In this document: in pieces, positions 1 to 18,273 of the stretch | How positions within the stretch are numbered: position 1 is the stretch's first letter | Layout: every line of letters starts with the position of its first letter | Source of the DNA: Pseudorasbora parva | Taxonomy: Eukaryota > Chordata > Actinopteri > Cypriniformes > Gobionidae | Direction of reading: 5' to 3' | NCBI RefSeq assembly: GCF_024679245.1 | Contig: NC_090187.1 | Coordinates: 26,325,815 to 26,389,814 of the forward strand | DNA: 64,000 nucleotides | Program-made: the position numbers and the translations under genes | The notes under the pieces: model-generated | The model's database searches: none | The model's input: only the letters and a program-made list of their open reading frames with translations | Told to the model about the DNA's origin: nothing

Positions 1-915
1 ACTGGCTTCAGTACAACCCCAAAGCATGAATGATCCACCCCCATGCTTAACAGTTGGACAGAAGTTCTTTTCATTAAATGATGTGCCCTTTCTTCTCCAA
101 ACATACCTTTGCTCATTCCGACCAAAAAGTTAGATTTTAACCTCATCGGTCCACAAAACTTGTATCAGGCTTGTCTGTATATTCATTTGCAAACTTCAAA
201 TGCTGTTTTTTGTGGTGAGGATGTAGAAGAGGTTTTCTTCTGATGACTCTTCTATGAAGACCATATTTGTACAAGTATCTCTTTATAGTGGTGGAATAGT
301 GTACCACATCTCCAGTGTCTGCCAGATCTTTATGGAGGGATTGTGCAGACCAATTTCTTGGTCTTCCTTAAAAAGCAAATATCTTGCTTTAACTTCCACT
401 TTTCCTGAGGACTGCTATTTCTTAATTACATTCCGAACAGAGGATATTAGCATCTGAAAACGATTTGCTATCTTTTTATAGCCTTCTCTTGCTTCATGAC
501 TATTTTCAGTTTTAGTTTTCTAGACAACTGCTTAGAAGAACAATGATGCTGATTGTTGAGGCAAAGTCAGATGAGTCTGGACATTTAACACCTTTGAGAT
601 TGACATCACCTGGTCTATCCAGATGATGATTGAGAACAATTCACGACACTGTCTGGTCTCAGCTTGCCAAACGGGGCAGTACAAGGTATGAGCAGGGTGC
701 CCAAACTTTTGCAGATGCCATTTTTTTTGTTTGTTTTCTGTTATTGTGAAAGTGTAAATGATGGAAATAAAATAAAACTTTTTTTGACATATTATAAGAA
801 TGTCTAATCTGTCATGTGATGCTTTTTGGAGATTTTTCCATCTTTTCTTGGCTTTCTTTATGCACATTAATACATTTTTTTACCTGTGGTGCCCAAACTT
901 TCGATCCCCACTGTA
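1..915 (-). mobile_element. Tc1/mariner element, right part
   Basis: On the minus strand the first 100 bases read as a Tc1-type transposase segment (VKHGGGSFMLWGC), interrupted farther on. The right end is the terminal inverted repeat ending GATCCCCACTG before TA at 914-915. The element is cut by the window edge and sits in a cpt1b intron. The transposase is decayed. Confidence 0.75.
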
Positions 916-1012
916 TTTGTGTTTTTTATTTAATAAAAAATAAAAAAGCCTTATTTAATAAAATAAAGTAAAAAACTACCTATATCCATAACTCTCACTC
1001 TCCGTCTGTCAG

Positions 1013-7670
<6,658 letters not shown>

Positions 7671-8078
7671 CTCCTAAATACAGGAATTTCAACTTTAAAG
7701 CTGGCCCAAACTGAAAGCATCAGTTTTACAATAATCTGATTAAAACTATTAGGTTATGCTAGCATTACATAAATTTGTAAATATATTGTAGTTATTTATA
7801 GCAAGAACATGTTTAGTGAAAGAGTGCACTTAGATATTTTAGAGCAAAAGGGATTTATGAAAAAATTTAAACAAAAAATGTATTGTATTTAATTGTAAAT
7901 ATTTTAGTATGTGGTCTTTGGCAAATGTCTGTAAATATATCATTGGTGCATATTTACTTTTAAAATGTTAAATTTACCCTGCACTTAAGCAAAAAAGCTG
8001 TACACAAAAATATGGGTCTTAACACACACACACTCAATCAGACGCATCTTTTCAAGAATTAAAAAAAAAGATCTGAGA

Positions 8079-8873
8079 TTTATTGGAGGGGATTCAAGGC
8101 ATATATATATGTAACGATTAGCAAACATGAGAGACAGAAAGAATGACCTTTGTACAGAATATAAAAACAGCTCTACCACAGAACAGAACTAATGATGCTC
8201 ATGTGAAACAGTGAATATCATACATGACTGCATCTCCAACGTTTAGCACATTCTTTGAGAAACATCGGCACCGCCGTCAAATACGGGGGTGCTTTTCCTA
8301 GAATACGAGGTCTTGATTTATTAGAGAGGTATTACCTTGGGTTCCTTCAGTCCAACAATGTTTCCACCGAACAGTGAGGGAAGGGTTATTTTATCCGACG
8401 ATTGAGGGATAATACAAAAGTAAAAAAAGCAATCCTTTCCCAACACGCGCTTCCTAGTCACTGCAGCTTCATTAACTATTGTTCGAGGCAAAGATTATGA
8501 AGTGAACTACCGTATGGGTTGTGCATACTAACAGGAAAGGCTAAAACACATCATGGCTAAGTATGAAACCGCAGGTGATGTGCGAACAGAAGATATTTGA
8601 AAGTAATCAACAGTATCAGATAAGAATTATACTATTAATCATACGTTCTACTTGGAAGCTGCCTCACAAACAGGTGCATGGTCAGTTAATGTAACAGAAA
8701 ACTATACACATAAAAAGGCAATTGAATTTTCTTCGTTAAATGTTCTTCTGCTTTATAACCGTGTCCATGTAGAATCTGCCTGAAGGCCAAGGTGGGCAGA
8801 TGTTTTATATATCATTACGCTGATATATTTTCAGGTGAGGCTAGAGTACGCTAGCTGTTCGGGCCGCTCAGGT
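8079..8873 (-). terminator. sephs1 3'UTR with candidate poly(A) signals
   Basis: Downstream of the sephs1 stop codon on the minus strand, two AATAAA hexamers are visible, at 8322-8317 and 8084-8079. The facing cpt1b 3'UTR (from 7671) shows no canonical AATAAA in its first 330 nt. The two convergent transcripts therefore end within a few hundred bases of each other and could overlap. Confidence 0.45.
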
Positions 8874-11800
8874 TTAAGATGTGGCTCCTGGGGTGGTGTT
8901 GACATTCTGTGTGGCCACCTGCGGTGCGACTTCGATGATGCGGGGTTTGTCGATGATGCGTGCTGTGCGGTTGCCTTTCTCTACGATGCCGATGATCCAC
9001 GCCTGGTGACCCTCGCCGTACTTGGGAGATTTGATCTCGGCGCAAAAACGGGCTGCTTGCTCACGTGGAAGACAAATCAGCAAACCTCCTACATAAAAAA
9101 GGAAGAAAAAAAAAAAGAAAAAAAAAAGATTCAGATGAGGGCTGTACAATATATCGAAATGATCAAAATATCGCAAATGTACATATCAAATGGCACGCAA
9201 TATCTGAATGATTTTAATAGGTCACTTCAACATTGTGAAAAGTGTATGTTTTAGGTCGACGCATAGAGCAGAGAATAGACTGGGCACAGGACTGTCACTT
9301 ATGTGACTTGCTTGATGTTAATAAGAGTTATTAAACTCAATAATTTGCGAAAAACAATAACTTGCAGTCATGCGTTGTCTGACACACCGAAAAGTGAACG
9401 ACACTGCTGGTCACTTTCAGAAGTTGTAGCGATGCTTTCTTTTCCCAGAAAGTATGTGAAACACAAATGGTTTAATTCTCAGATTTTAAATATTGTTTTT
9501 AAAATATTTTACACACTAATTGCAATATCAAATCGCGTAATTTAACAAGATATTGCATATCCCATTTTCAGATTGCTGCTTTTTGCCAGGTTAAATTTTT
9601 GTAATATGTCATAATAGCTTAAATACTAGGATAAAATACACTTACAGCGGGATCTAAACATCTGAAGCCATAGTGAAAACATTGTCCCTCATCTCCCCCA
9701 TTTAAACTCTGAATTAAACATCCCAGAAAATGATAAGCATTATGACATAAAGAAACAAATGTGCTACAAATGTTGTTGTTTTGACCTTTCTATTAATTAA
9801 AGAATCCAGTTTTATTAAATCATGGTTTCCAGAAAAAAATATTAGGCAGCAAAAATCAGAAATGTTTCTTGGGCATTAAATATTATTTATATTCGATCAT
9901 TCTAATATGACCATATTGTAATGATTTCTGAAGGATCACAGAAATAAATTACATTTCAAAATATATTAAAATGAAAAACAGCTTTTTCAAATTTTACTAT
10001 TTCTTTTTTTTATATTCCTGACCCCAACCCTTTAAATGGTTCTGAACTAAAAAAATTATATTTACATTTATATATATATAATATATATATAAAATGGGTA
10101 CATTTATTTAATTATTTTTTACTTTTTTTGGTTCACTAAAGACTTTCAGACACCTTGGTACACTTTGCCACCACACGAATAAAAAAAGGTGCACTGCATA
10201 TCAGATCTTATACCTGAGGTCTCTGGGCAGGTACCGTGCATAAGGCCAAACATGTTCCCGCAAGCTTTGCTGACGGCAGCCATTTTGGCGAGAACTGGTA
10301 AGTTGTGAATGACGAAGGACACCTCTGTACGCTGCTGCCGTGCCAGGTTCTGTGCGTGGCCCAGGATCCCAAACCCTGTGATGTCAGTCGCTGCGTGCGC
10401 GTTGAAGGTGTGCATCAGCCCGGCAGCTGGACCGAGATGGACAGAAAAAGTCAAATGTTTGCTTGAAACTTATTTATGAGCCACACACGTGTCATATACT
10501 GACCTGTTCTGTTGAGTCGAGCCATGTTCAACATGGCCTCCTGATAAGCCAGTTCAACATCCTCCTGAGTGACGACCAACTTTATCTTATTCCATTTCTC
10601 TGGCTGAGACAGAAACAAAGATAGCAAGCAGTTAGACTCTATTCAAGCTATAAAATAAAATGACAAATGTCTTAAACACTCACAATGTCCAGCCACTGGT
10701 GCACTGCGACCGCCACTTGTGTTCCCAGTGGTTTGGTAAGAACCAGCACATCCCCTGGTACTGCATTATCTGGCCTAGAACATTCACAAAATTACAGGAA
10801 TGGACAGACCTATTATTTGAGCATGTAGCAATAACTAGCTAGATTACATAAAATTAGAGATACTTACATAATGAACTCATTAGGTTGGCACACTGTTGTG
10901 GCCACGCCTCCCAGGACTATCCAAGGATTTATAACAGTCTGACCACCTGTAACGGAGGTTCCCGCCTCCTCAGATGCATCCTTAAACCCCTGGATGACCA
11001 GTGGCATGACCTTATCACGCTCCTACAAAACACACACATCATGGGATATTTGTTTTGTATACTACATTCATTAATACCAAATGTATTAATCCTATAAATA
11101 ATAGTCAAACAAATCAAATTTTATGAAATAGAACAATTTAGACAACTTTAGACTAAATAAAAAAATTAATAAACATTTAAAAAAGGGGTTTTAATTTGAT
11201 ACATCTGGGCCCGGTTTTTTAAAAAGTTTAATCCGGATAAAATTGCCAGTGTGGGGTCAATATAAGGTTATTTTTATTTGAAATGAAAACACACATTTAA
11301 TTTAAAAAAAAATAAAAACAAAAATCAGTGATTGCCATTCTTTGCATTTTTTGGTTATTCTGTAATCATTGCATGCACCACTGATAAATATTCTAAAAAC
11401 AAAAATATTTTCGATTGTGATGAATATATATATCAGTTAGTGGCAGAATAAAATGTATTGTTTTTGGTCAATTTTGACAGCTGTTTGGGGGATTATTTTA
11501 TGAGGCCAAACTCTTTCTACTTTGCTGTAGACCTATACTGAAAGGCAGAATACGTTAAAGCCTACCTAATCACTGTAGCCTGACGGATGAACAAATACAA
11601 TTAAAACCTTATGAATTAATAGGATATCTTGTAGGATACTGCATGATCCAAATATAGTATTATTTGATACATTTTTAAAGTTTTCATCACATTTTGGGCA
11701 TGAAATCCTCGCTGAATCCACCCTTCTGATGGGATCAGTTTAATCCATATTTTCGGGATCAAAGTGATCCAAATCCTACAAAAAAAGTTCTGAAAAACCC

Positions 11801-13733
11801 AAACTAAAGGTTTGATCCGGATCAAACCCCAGATTGGATTACGTGATCTAATCCGATTATGTAATCCGTTTTTTCTTTTGAAAAACACATTTTCAAGATT
11901 TGATCCAATCCGTTATCCAAAATCCTAGTGGATTACTTTTGAAAAACTGGGCCCAGGCTTTTAATGCCTCATATAGTATGATATAGGGGAATATGAGGCT
12001 TACATTTGAAGAAAAACACCAATTTTTTTTAGCTCAATCTGAGCAAGTTACTGATATTTATACGGCCAAACTGTTAGATGTAATTCTGATTGCTTTTAAT
12101 GTATTCCCTGTCGATTTTAATCACACTAGCAGACAAATAACATAAAATGCATTTATCCTAAATATGGTATTTAAATGCTTAGTTTGATCAAAGCTCTGTA
12201 GTTTTTCTGTAGGCAAAACATATATTATAATATAATTTCATGCAATACAGTGATGGTTAAGACAAGAGTTGTACAAATAGTTCCTCAAAAGCCTGATGTA
12301 TGTTTGTAACATGATTTTTCTAAAAAAAAAAAAATGAAGTACAGGTAATCAAGCAAACCTTGTGAAGTGCAATAAGTCCAGTTAGTGTTCATTTTGCTAA
12401 CAATGAAAATGTTATTCTTATAAAGTTATTCAGAGGTTTCAGGTTTTTAGAATTATAATAAAATGCCTTTTAAATGCTAAAAAAGAAAAGGTATAAACAT
12501 AATACACAACAGGATTTTCATCAAAGTTGATTCAGTTGATAATTTAGAGACCATAGAAATTTGCCAAATACTATACAGTTACTGCAGCACATTTACCCCA
12601 AAATATACTGCAAATTATACACATTTTTCTCAGCCTCACCTTCTCTGTGAGTTTGTTGCTGACACCAAGAAGCATCAGCATGTTATCGCATTCTGTCACA
12701 CCCATGGCGTACAGGTCACTCAGCACATTGGCACAAGCAATTCTCCCCTAGAAGGCAAGAGAATTCATGTTAATAATATAATGACACATTTTCTGTCTGT
12801 GATGCATTTAATCTTTAATGTTATTCAAAAGTGAGTATTTACCATCATATATGGATCATCCACTATGGGGTAGATATAATCTGTGGTCTGCACAAGTGAC
12901 AAGCCGCCATGTCTCAACGGAATCACACAGGTGTCCATACCAATGCCTATTGGAAGCAAACATTGTTATTTAAAACATGGTTAATGGTTTGACTGATGTT
13001 TTATGTAGCGTTGAACCTTAACGTTACGGTGTCATTTTCGCTGCTAGAGCTCATTTATTTAAAACAAAGGTGTAGCTTTGATTTCACAGAATCATGGGAG
13101 ATGTCTTCACCTCTACAGCTGGTGGAAAAGACCCCGAAGGGACTCGGGCAGAATATTCACAGATTAACTAATGTATTAAACAGTAATAGCTAATAAGAGA
13201 CCATCGCGACACATGGCTCGAGAGCAGTGGAGATTTTATTAAGCTGTAGACAACACTTCTTCTGGAGAAGCATAACGGTATGTGGGCTAACGCAGCTCTG
13301 TTTTATCATATTAGATACATTTGAGTGTGTTAAAAGTTGTTATAATGCTACTCTGTGCATTCGCTCGGTGGCTAATATGAGACACTGGTTCACAGTACAG
13401 AGCTAGATCAATATTAGGCATGGTAAATTATGGTACTTGCGGTAAATCATGAAAACCAGATTTAAACAATTAGACTGTGTTGAGCTATATAACAATGATT
13501 AGTTTTCTGTCAGTGAATGTATTTAAAGAGTTGCTCACCCATCTAATAAAACGCATCATATATTAAAGTGTCTCTGGAGTTTCCATGGTTTTCAAAAAAA
13601 AACTAAAAAACTGAAATTGTGGATAACGTAGATATGATCTCATTTATGGACGATACACATTCCGTGTCCTGGTTTTTTCTCTGGCCAGACTAATGAAAGA
13701 GCTTTTTAAAATCTTTAAAAACTTAAATTTTAT

Positions 13734-13775
<42 letters not shown>

Positions 13776-13978
13776 AGTTATGTACCTAGCCTGGGCATTA
13801 CAGCCCCAAGGAACTGCTCATCTTCCTGATAATGGTTTTCCTGCAGGGATTCTAGCAGTTTCTGGAGCACATCTTGAGGTACTTTGCAACCTGTTCCCTT
13901 GAGCTCTGTGAAGCGTGTTAGTCTGAAGTTTTTGTCCAGATCATAACTCTCTGGGTTAAAAGATTCCCGCACCGACAT
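8874..13978 (-). CDS. sephs1: Selenophosphate synthetase 1 (threonine form), complete
   Basis: Eight coding exons in transcript order: 13978-13786, 12946-12843, 12747-12640, 11022-10868, 10774-10684, 10603-10504, 10426-10214, 9088-8874 (TAA). They total 1179 nt, 392 residues, the length of vertebrate SEPHS1. The start is ATG at 13978 ([20 protein letters not shown]). An upstream in-frame ATG in the same exon (MKVCVPV...) is not part of the known protein. The active-site loop reads ELKGTGCKV, with Thr29 where SEPHS2 has selenocysteine and bacterial SelD has Cys or Sec. This marks the paralogue that is not expected to make selenophosphate efficiently and is linked in the literature to redox homeostasis. 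Other family segments: [52 protein letters not shown] and the tail ending TPGATS. All junction phases agree. The gene is tail-to-tail with cpt1b. Confidence 0.97.
9138..9577. mobile_element. Foldback MITE with GGGCTGTNCAATAT-type ends, copy 1
   Basis: It begins AGGGCTGTACAATATATCG. The right part (CGCGTAATTTAACAAGATATTGC) is the reverse complement of the left part of a related copy at 54785-55187. The two copies also share internal words such as ATTGTGAAAAGTG. It lies in the last sephs1 intron and has no coding capacity. Confidence 0.6.
9880..10025. mobile_element. Fragment of a fish dispersed repeat
   Basis: Words such as GATTTCTGAAGGATCA followed by AATAAATTACATTT are shared with the repeat copies at 58719-59400 and 63247-63755. 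It is a truncated copy in a sephs1 intron. Confidence 0.4.
10060..10095. repeat. Short interrupted (AT)n tract
   Basis: AT dinucleotide runs in the last sephs1 intron, upstream in the transcript of the final coding exon. Confidence 0.7.
11205..11956. mobile_element. Inverted-repeat transposon, GGGCCC ends
   Basis: The left end CTGGGCCCGGTTTTTTAAAA and the right end read inward CTGGGCCCAGTTTTTCAAAA match as imperfect terminal inverted repeats, followed inward by GTNNAATCC-like words. The interior contains further small palindromes around TTTGATCC and GGATCAAA. The open frame at 11888-11616 shows no known domain. It lies in the sephs1 intron between 11022 and 12640; the rest of that intron shows nothing. 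Confidence 0.6.
13735..13769. repeat. (TC)n microsatellite beside a sephs1 splice donor
   Basis: A run of TC, read as (GA)n in the sephs1 transcript, starts about 16 nt inside intron 1 of the coding region, whose donor is at 13785. Confidence 0.95.
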
Positions 13979-14024
13979 GTTTAAAAAACAAAACGTCACT
14001 GGCACGCACACCTTCACAATGCAA

Positions 14025-15560
14025 TCTGAAAAAGAAAGAAAGAAGCATTACAGTGTGTAGGCTACAAATACAAAATTAAGACATTAAAAGAGAGATTTCA
14101 CACAAACAAACAACCTGCAACTAGTGATAATAATACTGCATCGTACAATTTTACACTAAATATGATTTAAAATAATGCAACAGTTTTGGATGCTTTTCAC
14201 TGATGCTCAGAGCCGATCCTCCCCTTTAAAAACATCAGCTCTGTTCAAAACTCTTGCTGAGCTGAATTCACTGTCCATCCTTCTTTGTTTACATGGCAAT
14301 GTTTTTCGCTTCCTCTGAATCACTCACTTTTTTTACAGGCCGGTTCATAACTGAATAAAAAACAAAACACTCTTAACTTACAGGTTTAACGCATTCTGCT
14401 CTTTATTTTGACTATTTCCTGTGATAAATAAATAGTTATTTGTAAACAGATAATGCAAGGCATCTTAATCTACAGATATATGGGTGCATGCTGATGTTGT
14501 GATCTCTCGGATCAGATAGTTCGAAATGCACTCATGTGGCGCGCGCTCTCCAAGACTGATTCGTTTTAGTGATTCGATTCGTTTGAAGAGTTCTTTTCAA
14601 TGAACCAGCGGAAAAATTATGACTCGTTTTTACCCATCACCCAAGTGTTCCCAAAGGTCTCTGCTAAACTTTTCTTTATTGTGCACAATAAATATATAAC
14701 ATTTATAAAATCAATTCAGACACCAATACAGTAGACAGCAAATACGTATGTGCAATTAGTTCAATTAAAATATACATTTTAAAAAACAGTTTGCCGAGTT
14801 GTTTCTTCAACTTTTACTTAAGCTAGACAATTAGCAATAGCCTTTTTAAGTGAAAAATAAGATTTCGCCTTGACTGTTTAAATCTATAAATGCAAGGATA
14901 ACGAAGAATAAAAAATAAACGCTATGCATGCGCTTGCAAACGGCTTCAATGAGTCATTTAAAAAAGAATCATGTCAAACGAACAATTCGCTCATGAATCA
15001 CTAATACCGCTGCACGCGCTGATCCAATGCAACGCCTCCCGCTGCTCGGTCACTTTTCAACGCATCTAATATACAATACAACGTATGCATGTTAAGAAAA
15101 CCCGTTTAAGATGTCAAATGAGCAATATTAATAACAGAAGCAACCAGCCGAAGTGTTTCTAAAAATGTCGGCGGTGGAAAAAATTAACCCTTAAAGCGCC
15201 CGCGCCATGATTGCAGTGTGCACAACAGAGTAATAATATAGAATTAAAATTATTTGGTGCACTTTACACAAATTTCGCTGATTATGTCTTCTACTGGAAT
15301 AAATTAGATAGCTCTCCTCACAGTTAAAGCATTGTGGCACAGTTATATTCGTGCTCCATTTCCCCTTTAATTGTGCTGTTCAGTTTGTGCTTACCGGTTT
15401 CGCTCGATACAAGAGACGCGACGCTCCCGCAATGCACCGCGCGCCGAAAGAGCGCCTCGAAAATGTGCCTGAAAAGACTGACACTGATTGCAATAAACTA
15501 TTTCTTGGCGAACAGCTCCATTTTCGTGATGCGTTCACGATTACTTAAAATGTTCAGGCG
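14025..15560 (-). other. sephs1: Predicted 5' untranslated exons of sephs1
   Basis: The exon holding the sephs1 start codon probably begins at 14025, after a TTTTTCAG acceptor, giving about 47 nt of 5'UTR before ATG 13978. A matching donor (ACCG followed by GTAAGC on the minus strand) sits at 15395/15394, inside a CpG-rich patch. This suggests a non-coding first exon from about 15560 down to 15395. The exon pair is inferred from splice signals and CpG content only. Confidence 0.4.
14505..15015. mobile_element. Possible foldback element upstream of the sephs1 start exon
   Basis: GCGCGC-rich ends with ATTCGTT/AACGAAT-type words occur in opposed orientation at both sides (GACTGATTCG on the left, CATGAATCACTAATACC and ACGCGCTG on the right). 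The pairing is imperfect and the boundaries uncertain. No coding signal is present. Confidence 0.3.
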
Positions 15561-15690
15561 ATGATACGTTAAGCTCGAACATCAATTCAAGCTAACGAGT
15601 GTTCTGAGGAGATATTTTAATTAAAAAGTCCAAGTTCTAGAGGGGTCCTTCTTTCCCGCGTGACGTAATCACCTCCCCTTTAAAGGAGAT
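15561..15690 (-). promoter_or_regulatory. Probable sephs1 promoter region with CRE-like site
   Basis: A short GC- and CpG-richer stretch stands out from the AT-rich surroundings upstream of the predicted first exon of sephs1. It contains TGACGTAA (15661-15668), which resembles a CRE/ATF site. No TATA box is evident. The bend7 transcript end probably lies 0.5 kb or more farther right, so this is a head-to-tail gene boundary. Confidence 0.35.
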
Positions 15691-16128
15691 AGGAGTGTGG
15701 CAACAAAAAATGCCCACATTAGTTTGTACCTTTAAACTTACTGTGGTCTTGCCATTTTTATAAGTATTTACAGATTTGTGTCTTTGGTTTATAAAAGCCT
15801 ACGTATTATTTTAAGTTACTAAGTAACCATTCTTTAATTATGATTAATGTTTTATTATACATTTAATTTAGTTTTTTGTTAATTCTACATCCACAAATGC
15901 AGATATACCAATTTTAAACGTTACAGTTTGTTTTAAATAAATATGCAATTTCAAAATCTGTCAAAAAATTCTTCACTCCTTTTCTGTTTTTAAGTGTTTT
16001 CTTCGGGGGGTTTCTGGGTAGTTACATATTATTTAGCCTAATGTTGAATTTTTGACTGTATGGTGGGGGAAAACAACATGTACATTTGAAACAGGTTTAG
16101 ATCAACCATTGAGGACACAGCCATAGTA

Positions 16129-17350
16129 TTTATTTGACGTCTCAGACAAAACAACGTTCCACTAATAATTGTAAAATTGAGATTTATCTTTTTTCAAAAC
16201 AAGCATATTAAAAAGGAGAAACAGACATAATATCTGTGCTCTTAAAGGAATAGTCACGCTTAAGTGCTGTCATCCGCATCTGCAGCATTCATTTTGAGTC
16301 ATATCTCAGTTTGGAAAAGCAAACATCAGTCTGAGGTGACAGTTATGCACTTACAGTGGATGTCTAATGGGCAAATGTGCAATGTAACTGCATTTCTGTA
16401 TGTACGCTTAGAATTGCTTATACAAACTGAGACTGGAATCGAGCCACAGATGCTGTCCAAACAGCTTAACTAACTAGTTAACCCGGATATTAACATGAAT
16501 AGTTATTCAAGCTTTTGACCGTGAGGTAAAAACCCTTTGTTACACAGACGCAGGACAATGTTCATATTCACTCATTTGTACACATTCAATAGACACTAAA
16601 TCCTCTTACACAGGAAGTCAAACAGTTACTTGTCTGCATAACCAGCCTGCCAGATTATATAGCCAACGACACATTATTAAGACTATGTGCATAAAATGTG
16701 ACATTAAGTACTATTAATATAATGCAACAGATTTCACCAGAAAGTGTCAATAAACAGCACAACTATGAGATGACATCAGTTTGTTGCTTGGCATGGCAGA
16801 TTGAATTAAAGGCACAGTCATGTTTTTTTCAGCAGTTCTGCTGATATTTGTTGGTGAAGCATTTGGATGAAGCTGAAAAACTACAAACACATCCATATAT
16901 TCATAGAAGACAACTAGTGACATCTGGGACGACCCACTTTAAAATGATCAAATGAGAGCAGGCCTACTTGTGTTACAAAAGTATGTCCATTGTTGTCAGG
17001 AATGCCAGCAGGGGTCCTACTGATCAGCCAAATGTTGCGCTTTCTTTCCTCACAAACGTTCTGTCTGTTACACAGCTGATCATGAGAATTTCAAAGCCAT
17101 ATCTGTCGACACGTGCTACAAACCAGGGTTCCTCAAATCTTGCCCAGATCAAACTAACATTAGCAAGCTAATCAAGGTCTTGAGAATCACTAGAAAATCA
17201 CAGGTAGGTGAGTTTGATCAGGGTTCGAGCAAAACTCTGCAGGGCTGTGGCCCTCCGAGTTTGAGGAATCCTTGTCTAGATGGGCGAAACTATTAAATAT
17301 GACTTCTTTGTGGGAGTCGGAGAATGCATTTGGTTGAAAACAATCTCTTT
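16129..17350 (-). other. Probable bend7 3'UTR
   Basis: No coding potential is seen on either strand between the bend7 stop codon and about 16.1 kb. The first canonical minus-strand AATAAA after the stop that I found is at 16134-16129, so the 3'UTR may run about 1.2 kb. This is inferred from the poly(A) signal only. Confidence 0.3.
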
Positions 17351-18184
17351 TCAGGCCGTGTCCATAGCAACTAGACATTCTGTTCCCTCATAAACAGCAC
17401 CTGTGGTAAAGAAGAAAGTGTTACTAAAGGTGTTACTAAAGAACAATGCCACTTTTTGAGACTGAGATGTTAAAGGTGTGCATTGCCGTACCATTTTGCA
17501 TCACAGTTTCCACTTTATTGACAGTTTTCTCTGAAAAATAGGAATAAAGATGATACAATACTAGTGGGAATGATATCCCAATGCAATTTTTCCCTAAAGT
17601 CTATTATATAGAGTATCTTCAACTCATGGACATAACCAGTCTAATAAACCATATTGCAAAGAATGATGGGATATTGTGAGGTGAACGACACTCATTAATC
17701 TTAAGAGCTTTCATTCATGCAGTGTGTGTGGGTTTGGGTCAATGTGTCTGAGTACCTGTTTTGTGCTGAATATCACTACTGTCTGAGGTTGTCTCTGCTG
17801 CAAATCATTAGAAATAAATCAAATAACTGATAACAATGAGGAATTTGATAAATTAACTTTTTAATGATCAATTAACTATTTTAATAGCACTCAACTGGCA
17901 AAGCATCAATCATGAAGCAGCAGCATTGTTACAACTTTGAATCCTTGGTACCGACTATCTATCTTTCTTTTTCACTTGCCCTGTCTTTTTAATGTCTCAT
18001 GCCATATATTTCTCTTTCTTACGTTCTCACCTCTTTTTAAGCGTCGACGAGCAAGTTTAATCTGGTCTTGCAGAATCTGGACCCAGTCTCTAGGGCCGGG
18101 AAGCTTCTCAATTCCATTGGCAGTGCAATACTTTTCTGTGAAAACTAGATTGATACACACACAGAAAAAAATAACAGATTTAAA

Positions 18185-18273
<89 letters not shown>

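Noticed and set aside
13979..14017. Upstream in-frame ATG giving a 13-residue N-terminal extension of sephs1
   Set aside because: Known SEPHS1 proteins begin MSVRES, and the extension is a hydrophobic stretch without support.
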